Shown here piece after piece: positions 1 through 8,646 of a stretch of 64,000 nucleotides of DNA (positions are counted from its first letter, which is position 1; each line of letters begins with the position of its first letter). Location of the stretch: positions 124,001 to 188,000 of the forward strand of contig NZ_VDYZ01000003.1 of the NCBI RefSeq assembly GCF_007673095.1. The letters run 5' to 3'. The notes under the pieces were generated by a model, which was given only the letters and a program-made list of their open reading frames with translations, searched no databases and had not been told where the DNA came from. This stretch comes from Corynebacterium glyciniphilum AJ 3170. Its GTDB lineage: Bacteria > Actinomycetota > Actinomycetes > Mycobacteriales > Mycobacteriaceae. Position numbers and translations under genes: made by a program.

Positions 1-2189
1 CCGGGGTTGCAGAAGTCGAGGATCGAATGCAGCTCCGCGAGCCGGTTCTCCACCGGAGTCCCCGTCAACGCCAGGTGGTGGCCCGCCCTGATCGCCCGGA
101 CCGCCCTGCTCTGGGCGGTGCCGGGGTTCTTGATGTTCTGCGCCTCATCGACGACGACCCGCCCCCAGGCGAGCCCGGAGTACCTGTCCGGGTTACGGCT
201 CACGGTCCCGTACGTCGTCAGCACGAGATCGGACGACTGCGCTTTCTCCACGAACTCGGTACCGGCCACCTTCTTCGCACCGTGATCGACGAGCACTGTC
301 AGATCGGGAACGTGGCGGGCCACCTCATTCTGCCACGTGTCCAGAACAGACGTCGGGGCGACGACCAGTGTCGGCCCGTCACAGTCGCCGGCCTCCCGCT
401 CCCAGGCAAGAAGGCTGAGAACCTGGAGGGTCTTACCGAGACCCATGTCGTCGGCGAGGATGGCCCCGATCCGGTGCCGGTACATCCAGACCAGCCAGTT
501 CAGGCCCCGACGCTGATGGTCTCGGAGCGGCGTCCGGACAGCGGCGGGCACCTCTATGATCTCCGGCGGTGCAATCGTCGGACGCTGGTCCTCCTCCCCC
601 GGCGCGGGGAAGAACGAACGGACCATCCGTGCCAGCCATCCGTCGGCGTCGACGGTGATGTCCCCCGCCTTCGCCGCCGGAGTCCCGTCGGCGACGGACG
701 TCAACTGCGCGTCGACAAGGTCAGCGAGCGTGAGCTCCGCTGTCCCCTCGTCGTTCTCTGCCCCGGCGTCGCGGAGTTTCGCGAAGTAGCTGCGCGCCAC
801 ACTGAGCGAGTGTGTGTCGAGGCGGACGTAGCGTCCCTGGATCTCGACAAGTGACGACGCCGTGGTCATCAATGTGGACATCTCCGAAGCGCTGAGCGGT
901 TCTCCGTCAACGGACACCGACCAGTCGAACGACAGGACCTGCTCCAGGCCCATCTTCCCGGACCCCGGCCCCTGGCCGACCGGAGTGACCTTCACCCGCA
1001 CCTCTGGTCGTACCACCGACCATGCCCGGGGTACGAGAACCTCAGTGCCACCTGCCGTCAGCGACGTCGCGCCGTCGACGAGCAGTCTCTCGACCTGATC
1101 GGTGGTCAAGGCAAGGTAGACCACCCGGTCCTTCTCGGGACGCCCCGTCAAGGACGACGTCGGTGGGAACCACACCTTTGTCCGGAGCCACGCCTCCACG
1201 GCCGAGGAGAACTGTCTGAGCTCAGGCCAGGCACGGTAGGCCTGGTCCAACCCCTCGCGCAGCGAACGCCTCAGCGACTCCGTAGCTTCCGCAGCGGGGA
1301 TCGGCTCGGCAGGACCGTCGTCCACGGACATCCTGATCTCCAGTCGCCACCGCGGTTCAGCACGGTCGGGCTCCCCCTCGTCGGGACTACCGGACACCGC
1401 CCCGGCGAGAGAATCCGGTTCCTCCAGCGAGAGGACCATCCTGGTCGACGCCTGCCGCGCCGAGGCCCGCCAGGTGTTGAGGGCCTCCGCCGTCACAGGA
1501 TTCGCCCGCGCATCCGCCTCCCCGGTGAACAGCGACGAGATGAAGTGGTTCTCCGGTGCACCTCCGACCACCTCGGCCCGGTCCTGCAGCAGGCGGACAC
1601 ACATCCAGTGCACCAACTCGTCTGCGGCGCGCAGCAGCGTGTCCGGACCACCGTTGAGGGTGAGCACCGCAGGTGCCGTGGCCTGCAGCTCACGTACCAC
1701 CCGGTTGTGCGCGCCACTGCTGGACAGGCACCAGGTGGGGTACCACTGTCCGTCGGTGAACTGCATCTTCATCATCACGCGACCGGCATGAACCGCATCG
1801 AGCAACAGATCGTAGAGGCGGACGAGCCACAATGCCTCCGGACTCAGTCCACTCGGGGCAGTGACAGGGCTCCCCCCTGCCTCCGTCCCGACCCCTCCGC
1901 ATGAGTGCACATAGTGCGAGAGCATACCGAGAACAGGAAGCGCCTGGTCCGGGGTGTAGGCCTGCGTCGGAAGGTCCAGAGAACGGATACGTCCCTTCGG
2001 CGTAGCAACGCGGACGGCGTCCCGACGTCGCAGAGGACGTGACGTCATCACCTCCCGGAGCGGTTCAGGAAGATCTCCCGCTGCGATGGACGCCGCATCG
2101 ACGACGACCACGTGGCCGTCGATCTGCTCCGCCCATACGTGGAGGCCCCGGCCCGCGAGCCAGAGGAGATGTACCTGGTGTTCCGTCAC
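1..2189 (-). CDS. SNF2-family DEAD/DEAH helicase (3' end cut by window edge)
   Basis: Translating the minus strand from the GTG at 2187-2189 gives an open frame to the window edge, about 729 visible residues. The start follows the strong Shine-Dalgarno aaggaggg. The first ~500 residues match the layout of the SNF2-associated domain found in actinobacterial HelZ-like proteins. The Walker A motif ADDMGLGKT lies near residues 578-586 (about 430-457) and the DEAQ box VVVDEAQNIKNP follows near 130-165, then ALTGTPVENR. These are ATP-dependent DNA translocase motifs. The second RecA lobe lies outside the window. The substrate is unknown; in this family a role in chromatin or repair is inferred, not shown. 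No defence-type partner genes are visible beside it. Confidence 0.85.
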   Translation of the reverse strand, partial: MTEHQVHLLWLAGRGLHVWAEQIDGHVVVVDAASIAAGDLPEPLREVMTSRPLRRRDAVRVATPKGRIRSLDLPTQAYTPDQALPVLGMLSHYVHSCGGVGTEAGGSPVTAPSGLSPEALWLVRLYDLLLDAVHAGRVMMKMQFTDGQWYPTWCLSSSGAHNRVVRELQATAPAVLTLNGGPDTLLRAADELVHWMCVRLLQDRAEVVGGAPENHFISSLFTGEADARANPVTAEALNTWRASARQASTRMVLSLEEPDSLAGAVSGSPDEGEPDRAEPRWRLEIRMSVDDGPAEPIPAAEATESLRRSLREGLDQAYRAWPELRQFSSAVEAWLRTKVWFPPTSSLTGRPEKDRVVYLALTTDQVERLLVDGATSLTAGGTEVLVPRAWSVVRPEVRVKVTPVGQGPGSGKMGLEQVLSFDWSVSVDGEPLSASEMSTLMTTASSLVEIQGRYVRLDTHSLSVARSYFAKLRDAGAENDEGTAELTLADLVDAQLTSVADGTPAAKAGDITVDADGWLARMVRSFFPAPGEEDQRPTIAPPEIIEVPAAVRTPLRDHQRRGLNWLVWMYRHRIGAILADDMGLGKTLQVLSLLAWEREAGDCDGPTLVVAPTSVLDTWQNEVARHVPDLTVLVDHGAKKVAGTEFVEKAQSSDLVLTTYGTVSRNPDRYSGLAWGRVVVDEAQNIKNPGTAQSRAVRAIRAGHHLALTGTPVENRLAELHSILDFCNP

Positions 2190-2429
2190 CCTCCTTGTGT
2201 ACCACGCCGGACGGACACGAAAGATTCTCGCCGCTGCCGTATGGGGAGAACGCTGACAGGACCTGCACAAACCTGGCAAGATGCTGGACGGAACATTCGG
2301 ATTCAGTGGACCGGCAACTGGATATCGACGCCGCAACATGGAAACCTGATGTGACGCCGTCTCCGTTCCGGGGATGGCAGCTGCTAATTCTGAACAATCT
2401 ACCGCTACCACCTACTGAGGAGGCCCACG

Positions 2430-4055
2430 GTGAGTGAACAAACGTGGTTCATTATCGCCATGGTGATCTATCTGGCTGTGATGCTCGGCATCGGCGTCTG
2501 GAGTTTCACCAAGACAGACAAGTACGAGGACTACATGGTCGGAGGCCGCGGCCTCCACCCATTTGTCGCAGCACTGTCCGCCGGCGCGTCCGACATGTCC
2601 GGTTGGCTGCTGATGGGCCTCCCCGGAGCCCTGTTCATGTCGGGATTCTCCGAGATTTGGATGGCGGTCGGCCTCTTGGTCGGTTGTTGGTTCAACTGGA
2701 AGTTCACCGCACCGCGCCTGCGTAGCTACTCGGAGGTCTCCAACAACTCCATCACGGTGCCGTCGTTCTTCGAGAACCGGCTCCGCGACCACAGCCATAC
2801 CCTGCGTATCGTCGCGGGCATCATCATCCTGGTGTTCTTCACCTTCTACGTCTCCTCCGGAATGGTGTCCGGCGGCCGCTACTTCGAGTCCACCTTCAAC
2901 GGTGACTACCTCACCGGTCTGCTCATCATCGGTGCGGTGACGGTCATCTACACCTTCGTCGGCGGTTTCCTCGCCGTGTCCTACACCGACGTGGTGCAGG
3001 GCTCCATGATGTTCGTGGCACTGATCCTGGTCCCGGTCTTCGCAATCATCTCGCTCGACAACCCCGGTGACATCTTCACGTTCCAGGTCGACAACGCCTA
3101 CGGACTCGATGAGGCTCTCGGCCCGAACTCGAACTTCTACAACCTGTTCCAGTTCACAGACACCACCAGCTGGGCCGCGTTCATCATCATCATCTCGAAC
3201 CTGGCCTGGGGTCTGGGCTACTTCGGGCAGCCGCACATCATCGTGCGCTTCATGGCGATGAGGAAGCCGTCCGACGCCGTGTCCGGTCGTCGTTGGGGCG
3301 TCAGCTGGATGTTCCTGTGCCTCATCGGCACGGTCTTCGTGGCGATCACCGCTCCCGTTTTCTTCTCCCAGAACGCCGACGCGACCATCGCCGACACCAC
3401 GAACTACGAGACCATCTTCCTGGACATGGGCAAGGTCGTGTTCCATCCGCTGGTCGCCGGACTGGTTCTGACCGCGGTCCTGGCCGCCATCATGTCCACC
3501 GTCTCGTCTCAGCTCCTGGTTGTCGCTTCGGCTCTGGTGGAGGACATCTACGCCGGCCTGATCAACAAGAACGCCTCGGACACGCTGCTGAAGAACCTGT
3601 CACGCGTGATGGTCGTCATCGTGGCCGTCATTGCCGCTCTGGTCGCACTGGATCCGGATTCCGCGATCCTCGGACTCGTCGAATTCGCCTGGGCCGGCTT
3701 CGGTGCCTCCTTCGGCCCGGTGGTTGTCGCAGCGCTCTACTGGCGCCGACTCAACGCCCAGGGTGCCGCAGCCGGTATGATCGCCGGTGCCATCGTGGCC
3801 TTCATCTGGGGCGGCCTGCCGCAGTTCGGTGTCATGGACAAGCCGTTCGACCTCTACGAGATGATCCCGGGTGTCGCCATCAACGTCATCCTCATGGTCA
3901 TCGTGACCCTTGCGACGTCGCCGCCGAGCAAGGAGATCACCACGGAGTTTGACGAAGCCGTCCGTATCTCCAAGCTCACCGCCGGAGATGACACCGCCGA
4001 TCTCAACGCCGTCCGTGCCAAGGTCAAGGAAGAGTCTGCCCAGGGTAAGCTCTAG
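2430..4055 (+). CDS. putP: Sodium/proline symporter PutP
   Basis: 541-residue sodium:solute symporter (SSS family) that imports proline with Na+ across the cytoplasmic membrane. The GTG start at 2430 follows ctgaggagg. About 12-13 hydrophobic segments are visible, and the N-terminal segments carry the SSS hallmarks (DYMVGGRGLHP, then ALSAGASDMSGWLLMGLPGA near residues 40-65). The family signature region GYFGQPHIIVRFMA near residues 265-278 is typical of PutP. The C-terminus is a charged cytoplasmic tail. It is monocistronic, with a strong hairpin right after it. A PutP/PanF paralogue is possible, but the proline-type motif makes PutP likely. Confidence 0.92.
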   Translation: MSEQTWFIIAMVIYLAVMLGIGVWSFTKTDKYEDYMVGGRGLHPFVAALSAGASDMSGWLLMGLPGALFMSGFSEIWMAVGLLVGCWFNWKFTAPRLRSYSEVSNNSITVPSFFENRLRDHSHTLRIVAGIIILVFFTFYVSSGMVSGGRYFESTFNGDYLTGLLIIGAVTVIYTFVGGFLAVSYTDVVQGSMMFVALILVPVFAIISLDNPGDIFTFQVDNAYGLDEALGPNSNFYNLFQFTDTTSWAAFIIIISNLAWGLGYFGQPHIIVRFMAMRKPSDAVSGRRWGVSWMFLCLIGTVFVAITAPVFFSQNADATIADTTNYETIFLDMGKVVFHPLVAGLVLTAVLAAIMSTVSSQLLVVASALVEDIYAGLINKNASDTLLKNLSRVMVVIVAVIAALVALDPDSAILGLVEFAWAGFGASFGPVVVAALYWRRLNAQGAAAGMIAGAIVAFIWGGLPQFGVMDKPFDLYEMIPGVAINVILMVIVTLATSPPSKEITTEFDEAVRISKLTAGDDTADLNAVRAKVKEESAQGKL

Positions 4056-4089
4056 AACCTCTGACTGTCCCCTGCGGGGAACCTCCGGG

Positions 4090-4137
4090 CCGGTCGGGGG
4101 AGTCTCTCTAATCCATGAGACTCCCCCGGCCGGTTTC
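4090..4137 (+). terminator. putP terminator hairpin
   Basis: A 17-bp stem (4090-4106 with 4117-4133, one G-U pair) encloses a 10-nt loop and is followed by tttcgtcgtt. The position 35 nt after the putP stop fits an intrinsic terminator. The start codon of the next gene (4115-4117) sits in the loop and the first stem base. Confidence 0.75.
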
Positions 4138-4834
4138 GTCGTTCCCGTCCTTCATCGCCGCTGCCGCTGTCACGGCGCTGGCTGTCATCCTCGGCACATG
4201 GACCACGTGGCATGTCGGCGACAGGTCCGCCGTACCGCTGGCCGCAGACCGCGTCACCGTCTCACAGACGTTGGAGCAGCTCACCACCGTGCCGCGGCGT
4301 ACCCATGTTCTCGACTACTCCCGCGATCACTTCGGCGGCTGGTCAGCGCAATGGTGGACAGACCCCGGCGGGGATCCCGGGGAGCAGGCTGGTGCACAGT
4401 GCGATACCCGGCACGTCGTCATGCTGCACGCCTTCGACGACCGCTCCCCCGGCGACGACGGTTCCTGTCCCACCCCTCGCGGCCAGATCACCGATGTCTA
4501 CACCGGTGAGCCCCTCTCGCCCGACGACGTGGAGATCGACCACGTCGTCCCCCTGTCCGCAGCCTGGGACCACGGTGCATGGGCGTGGAGCCGTGCGGAG
4601 CGCGTGTCCTTCGCCAATGACCTCGAGCTGAACCTGCTCGCCGTAGCGAGCGCCGCCAACCAGGCGAAGAGTGACGGGAGCCTGGGCGAATGGCTTCCAC
4701 CGACAGCAGAAGCCGGCTCCCCTTCGGAAGCCGGCTGTGCCTATGCTGCGAGATACCTCGCTGTGTGCCTACGCTACGGACTGACAGTCAGTGACGACGA
4801 CGCCACCACCGCGAGACACTCCTGCGGGATATGA
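4115..4834 (+). CDS. Secreted HNH endonuclease family protein (DUF1524-like)
   Basis: 239 residues with an N-terminal signal-anchor (residues ~10-32, Ala/Val/Leu rich), so the enzyme is probably exported. The nuclease core has the HNH-type motif VEIDHVVPLSAAWDHGA (near residues 130-146), then FANDLELNLLAV and NQAKSDGSLGEW, which supply the usual Asp-His, Asn and Asn/Lys positions. Paired cysteines (positions ~90, 113 and three near the C-terminus) suit an extracytoplasmic disulfide protein. This family is common in corynebacteria and streptomycetes. Nutritional or competitive DNA degradation is inferred. The ATG at 4115 lies inside the putP terminator hairpin; no better start is seen downstream. 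Confidence 0.8.
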   Translation: MRLPRPVSSFPSFIAAAAVTALAVILGTWTTWHVGDRSAVPLAADRVTVSQTLEQLTTVPRRTHVLDYSRDHFGGWSAQWWTDPGGDPGEQAGAQCDTRHVVMLHAFDDRSPGDDGSCPTPRGQITDVYTGEPLSPDDVEIDHVVPLSAAWDHGAWAWSRAERVSFANDLELNLLAVASAANQAKSDGSLGEWLPPTAEAGSPSEAGCAYAARYLAVCLRYGLTVSDDDATTARHSCGI

Positions 4835-4868
4835 CCGTCACTGACGGCCAGTCCCCACTGTCCCGTGG

Positions 4869-7016
4869 TCAGTCCCGGCGGGCCCCACGGTTACCGCGGT
4901 AGCTGCCACGGCCACCGCGGTCGCCGCGGTCACGGTCGCTGCGGTCACGGTCGAAACGTCCACCCCGGTCGTTTCGGTCGTTGCGTCCCCGACCTCCGCG
5001 GTCACCACGGTCGCTGCGGTCACCACGGGGGCGTCCACCGCCACGGTGTCCGCCACGGTCGCGGTCGCCGTCCTGGCGGTGCCGGGCCGGACGTCCGGCG
5101 GGGGCGCCGGGATCGGGTTCGATGTTGATCAGTTTGCCGGAGATGCGAGTCTGGTCGAGGGACTCGAACACTTCCTTCGGCAGATCCGACGGCAGCTCAA
5201 CCAGGGAGTGCTCGGAAAAGATGCTGATCCGGCCGAAATCGCGGGAGTTCATGTTGCCCTCATTGGCGAGAGCTCCGACGATGGCCCCCGGGCGCACACG
5301 CTGACGGTGGCCGACACCGATGCGGTACACAGACAGGGACTTCCCGTTACGGTCGGTGACCGTGGGAGCCTGCTTGTTGAACCGCTCCTTGAAGGGACGG
5401 TGGACACCGGACTGCGCCTCGGAACCGTCCCGACGGTCCGTACGGTCGTTACGGTCCCGGCGGTCCCGCCGCGGAGGCTCCTGGATCTCCTCCATGTAGA
5501 AGGGCTCCTTGCCCTGCAGCTTCGCTGCCAGCGCGGCGGCGATCTCCGTGGGGTCGACCTCGTTCTCTTCGGCGTAGGTGGAGATCAGCTCACGGAACGT
5601 ATCGACCTGCTTGCCCTTACGGGCTTCGGTGATCGACGCGTGGAACTTGTTCTTGCGTGCTTCGTTGACCTTGTCGACGCCAGGAAGCTCAATCTCGTTG
5701 AGCTTCGACTTCGTCGCCCGCTCGATGTTCTTGAGCAACCGACCCTCGCGGGGGGTCACGAACAGGATCGCTCGACCGTGCCGGCCTGCACGACCGGTGC
5801 GGCCGATACGGTGGACGTAGGACTCGGTGTCGCGCGGGATGTCGTAGTTGAACACGTGGGTGATGCGCTCGACATCGAGCCCGCGGGCAGCGACGTCGGT
5901 GGCGACCAGGATGTCGAGACGCCCGTCCTTCAGCTGGTCGACGGTGCGTTCACGCTGGTTCTGCGGTATGTCACCGTTGATGGCCGCCGCATCGAAGCCA
6001 CGTTCACGCAGCTTCTCGGCGATCTCCTCGGTGTCGTTCTTCGTACGGACGAAGAGGATCATCGCCTCGAAGTCCGTGACCTCAAGAATGCGGGTCAACG
6101 CATTGAGCTTGTTGCGGTAGGTCACGTACAGGTAGTCCTGCTCGATGTTCTCCGCGGTACGCTGCGTGGACTTCACGGTGATCTCGGCAGCGTCATTGAG
6201 GTACTGCTTGGACAGGCGACGGATCGCCGACGGCATGGTGGCCGAGAACAGGGCGACCTGGCGGTCGTCCGGGGTGTCGGACAGAATGCGCTCGACATCG
6301 TCCTGGAAGCCCATGTTGAGCATCTCGTCGGCCTCGTCGAGGACGAGGAAGCGCAGACCAGACAGGTCCAGGCTGCCCTTCTCCAGGTGATCGATCACGC
6401 GCCCCGGCGTGCCGACCACCACGTGTGCGCCACGACGGAGACCCGACAACTGGGCACCGTAGGGGGCACCACCGTAGATCGGCAGCACGCTGATGCCGCC
6501 GAGCTGGTTGGCGAAAGACTCGAAGGAATCGGCGACCTGCAGCGCGAGCTCTCGCGTAGGGGCGAGGACCAGGACCTGCGGGGTACGCTGATGGGGATCA
6601 AGACGCGACAGGGCCGGCAGCGCGAACGCTGCGGTCTTGCCGGTACCCGTCTGCGCCAGACCCACCACGTCCCGCCCCTCCATCAGGGGCGGAATGGTGG
6701 ACGCCTGGATCGGCGACGGCGTGGTGAACCCGACGCCTGCGACGGCGTCAAGGATCTTCTGCGGTAGACCCAAAGAATCGAAGCCGTTGGTGTCGGCCGC
6801 GTCCTCGTCGGTCTTCTCGTTCTCTGTTCGGATGTTCTTCTCGGTGACGTCCCCGTCCACAGTGCTCTCGGGAATCTCTGCGCCCACTACGTCACCGAGG
6901 TCCGGCGACCCCGTGACCGGGGAGGCGGCATCCTCGTGCAGATTCTCCTGAGGTACTGACGACTGGGAGGTTTCCGGCATTTTCTCGTCGCCGGTCACGT
7001 TCTCAGTTTCAGACAT
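4869..7016 (-). CDS. deaD: DEAD-box ATP-dependent RNA helicase (DeaD/CsdA type)
   Basis: 715 residues from ATG 7016 (gtgaggtca spacer); an in-frame upstream ATG at 7046 is less likely. After an acidic N-terminal tail (~90 residues) come the Q motif, AQTGTGKT (motif I), PTRELA (Ia), VLDEADEML (II), LFSATMP (III), and HRIGRTGRAGR (VI). A DbpA-type RNA-binding domain follows, then a long Arg/Asp/Gly-rich tail (RGG/RDR repeats) over the last ~110 residues. It unwinds RNA duplexes in ribosome assembly and cold adaptation. The gene is divergent from the permease at 7107, with only 90 bp between them. Confidence 0.93.
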   Translation of the reverse strand: MSETENVTGDEKMPETSQSSVPQENLHEDAASPVTGSPDLGDVVGAEIPESTVDGDVTEKNIRTENEKTDEDAADTNGFDSLGLPQKILDAVAGVGFTTPSPIQASTIPPLMEGRDVVGLAQTGTGKTAAFALPALSRLDPHQRTPQVLVLAPTRELALQVADSFESFANQLGGISVLPIYGGAPYGAQLSGLRRGAHVVVGTPGRVIDHLEKGSLDLSGLRFLVLDEADEMLNMGFQDDVERILSDTPDDRQVALFSATMPSAIRRLSKQYLNDAAEITVKSTQRTAENIEQDYLYVTYRNKLNALTRILEVTDFEAMILFVRTKNDTEEIAEKLRERGFDAAAINGDIPQNQRERTVDQLKDGRLDILVATDVAARGLDVERITHVFNYDIPRDTESYVHRIGRTGRAGRHGRAILFVTPREGRLLKNIERATKSKLNEIELPGVDKVNEARKNKFHASITEARKGKQVDTFRELISTYAEENEVDPTEIAAALAAKLQGKEPFYMEEIQEPPRRDRRDRNDRTDRRDGSEAQSGVHRPFKERFNKQAPTVTDRNGKSLSVYRIGVGHRQRVRPGAIVGALANEGNMNSRDFGRISIFSEHSLVELPSDLPKEVFESLDQTRISGKLINIEPDPGAPAGRPARHRQDGDRDRGGHRGGGRPRGDRSDRGDRGGRGRNDRNDRGGRFDRDRSDRDRGDRGGRGSYRGNRGARRD

Positions 7017-7092
7017 TGACCTCACAGTACGTTGTCGGAGCCGCAAAAGCGATTCGGCCGCCCTGTGCTGTGATATAGGACTCTTCGATGGT

Positions 7093-7106
7093 TAATATGT
7101 GAGTCC
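7093..7106 (+). promoter_or_regulatory. Putative -10 for a leaderless permease mRNA
   Basis: TAATAT at 7093-7098 ends 8 nt before the GTG start at 7107, the spacing expected if transcription begins at the start codon. No Shine-Dalgarno precedes this GTG. A clear -35 is not seen. Confidence 0.45.
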
Positions 7107-8543
7107 GTGAGTGACACAAGCACCCCCGCACGGCGACCGAGACAGTTACGCCGCACCCTGACCCACAGGCACATACATTTCATCGCCCTGGGCTCCGCCA
7201 TCGGTACGGGCCTCTTCTACGGCTCGTCCGGCGCCATCGGTGCCGCCGGGCCCGGTGTCGTCTTCGTCTATCTCCTCGGCGGGGCGGTCGTCTACTTCAT
7301 GCTTCGGGCACTTGGTGAGATGGCGGTGGCGGACCCCGCCCCCGGGTCCTTCGCAGAGTACTGCCGCCGGTATCTCGGCGGCTGGGCCGGGTACATCACC
7401 GGCTGGATGTACGCCTTCGAGATGATCATCGTCTGTCTCGCCGATCTCACCGCCATCACGGTGTACATGACGTTCTGGTTCCCCGAGACCCCCGGCTGGG
7501 TATGGGTCGCAGTGGCGCTCCTCGTCGTCGGTGCGGCGAATCTCGCCAGCGCCCGCTGGTACGGCGAGCTGGAGTTCTGGTTCACCTCGATCAAGGTGAC
7601 CGCCGTCATCGCAATGATCCTCGGCGGCGCTGCGATTCTGGTGTTCAACGTCGATACCGGTGGTTCCGCCGGATTCGACAACCTCTGGAACGACGGCGGC
7701 CTGTTCCCCAACGGGATCACCGGTGTCTTCAGCGCACTCATTCTTGTTCTTTTCGCTTTCGGCGGGACAGAGATCATCGGCGTGACAGCCGGCGAGGCCG
7801 CCGACCACGAGAAGACAATCCCCAAGGCAGTCAACACGGTGCCGATGCGCATCCTGCTGTTCTACATTCTCGCGATTCTCGTGATCGTGGCTGTAATTCC
7901 CTGGCGCGACATCACCGGTGAGGAATCGCCGTTCGTCCAGATCTTCAGCGGTCTCGGTATCGGATGGGCGGCTGCCGCCCTCAACGTCGTGGTCGTTTCC
8001 GCCGCCCTCTCCGCAATCAACTCCGACCTCTACGGGGCCGGGCGAGTGGTTTTCGGCATGGCGCGCCAGGGTCTGTCGCCGAGAATCTTCGCCCGCCTCA
8101 ACCACCGGGGTGTGCCGGTGACGACGATCGGTGTCATGCTCGTCGTGCTGCTGGTCGGCGTCGCCCTGCAGTTGGCGAGTGACACCGCTGCCGACATGTT
8201 CCAGAACATCGCGGCACTGGCGACCTTCGCCACGGTTTTCGTGTGGTTGATGATCCTGCTCGCCCATCTCGGCAGTCGGTACCGGTCGCGTGGCAAGGAG
8301 GGTGCGACCTCCGGGAATCTCACGTTCCCGGTCCCTCTGTGGCCTGTCGGCCAGTACTTCGCCATCGCCGTCATTCTCGTCACGTTCGGCACCATGGTCT
8401 GGATGGACGAGTACCACTCCGCATTGTGGGCCGGCGTCATCTTCCTGGTGATCATGACCGCCTTCTACCCCCTTGCCCGTCGACGCGCCGCTGCAGTCCG
8501 GGCGGCCACCTCACTCCGGGGGGACGAAACGGCGTCCGACTAG
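7107..8543 (+). CDS. APC-family amino acid permease
   Basis: 478 residues with 12 predicted TM helices, of the amino acid transporter (AAT) branch of the APC superfamily (AroP, ProY, CycA, GabP relatives). The first helix has the substrate-carboxylate motif ALGSAIGTGLFYGSSGAIGA (residues ~28-47), and the signature EFWFTSIKV and FAFGGTEIIGVTAGEA follow. Proton-driven uptake of an amino acid is inferred; the exact substrate cannot be read from sequence. The GTG at 7107 is preceded by a -10 hexamer at leaderless spacing. A second, distinct APC permease lies at 28755. Confidence 0.88.
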   Translation: MSDTSTPARRPRQLRRTLTHRHIHFIALGSAIGTGLFYGSSGAIGAAGPGVVFVYLLGGAVVYFMLRALGEMAVADPAPGSFAEYCRRYLGGWAGYITGWMYAFEMIIVCLADLTAITVYMTFWFPETPGWVWVAVALLVVGAANLASARWYGELEFWFTSIKVTAVIAMILGGAAILVFNVDTGGSAGFDNLWNDGGLFPNGITGVFSALILVLFAFGGTEIIGVTAGEAADHEKTIPKAVNTVPMRILLFYILAILVIVAVIPWRDITGEESPFVQIFSGLGIGWAAAALNVVVVSAALSAINSDLYGAGRVVFGMARQGLSPRIFARLNHRGVPVTTIGVMLVVLLVGVALQLASDTAADMFQNIAALATFATVFVWLMILLAHLGSRYRSRGKEGATSGNLTFPVPLWPVGQYFAIAVILVTFGTMVWMDEYHSALWAGVIFLVIMTAFYPLARRRAAAVRAATSLRGDETASD

Positions 8544-8646
8544 GTGTCTGACGGCCCGTTAACCTACCTTTGTAGTGTCCTTTTACCCCCTTACCGGGGA
8601 TAGTCAACCCCCTCCCAGCCCATCACCCCAAGGAGCTCCCCCGCCC

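Noticed and set aside
1..2189. SNF2 helicase as part of a defence island
   Set aside because: No methylase, nuclease or other defence partner in the adjacent sequence; PutP follows directly.
2412..3446. Asp/Glu/His-rich frame opposite putP
   Set aside because: Composition is that of reversed membrane-protein codons; no independent support.
4869..5100. Repetitive cggtcac-type sequence as a non-coding repeat
   Set aside because: It is the Arg/Asp/Gly tail of the DEAD-box helicase read on the other strand.
5046..6767. 573-residue open frame opposite the DEAD-box gene
   Set aside because: Antisense shadow of a well-defined helicase; no recognisable motif.
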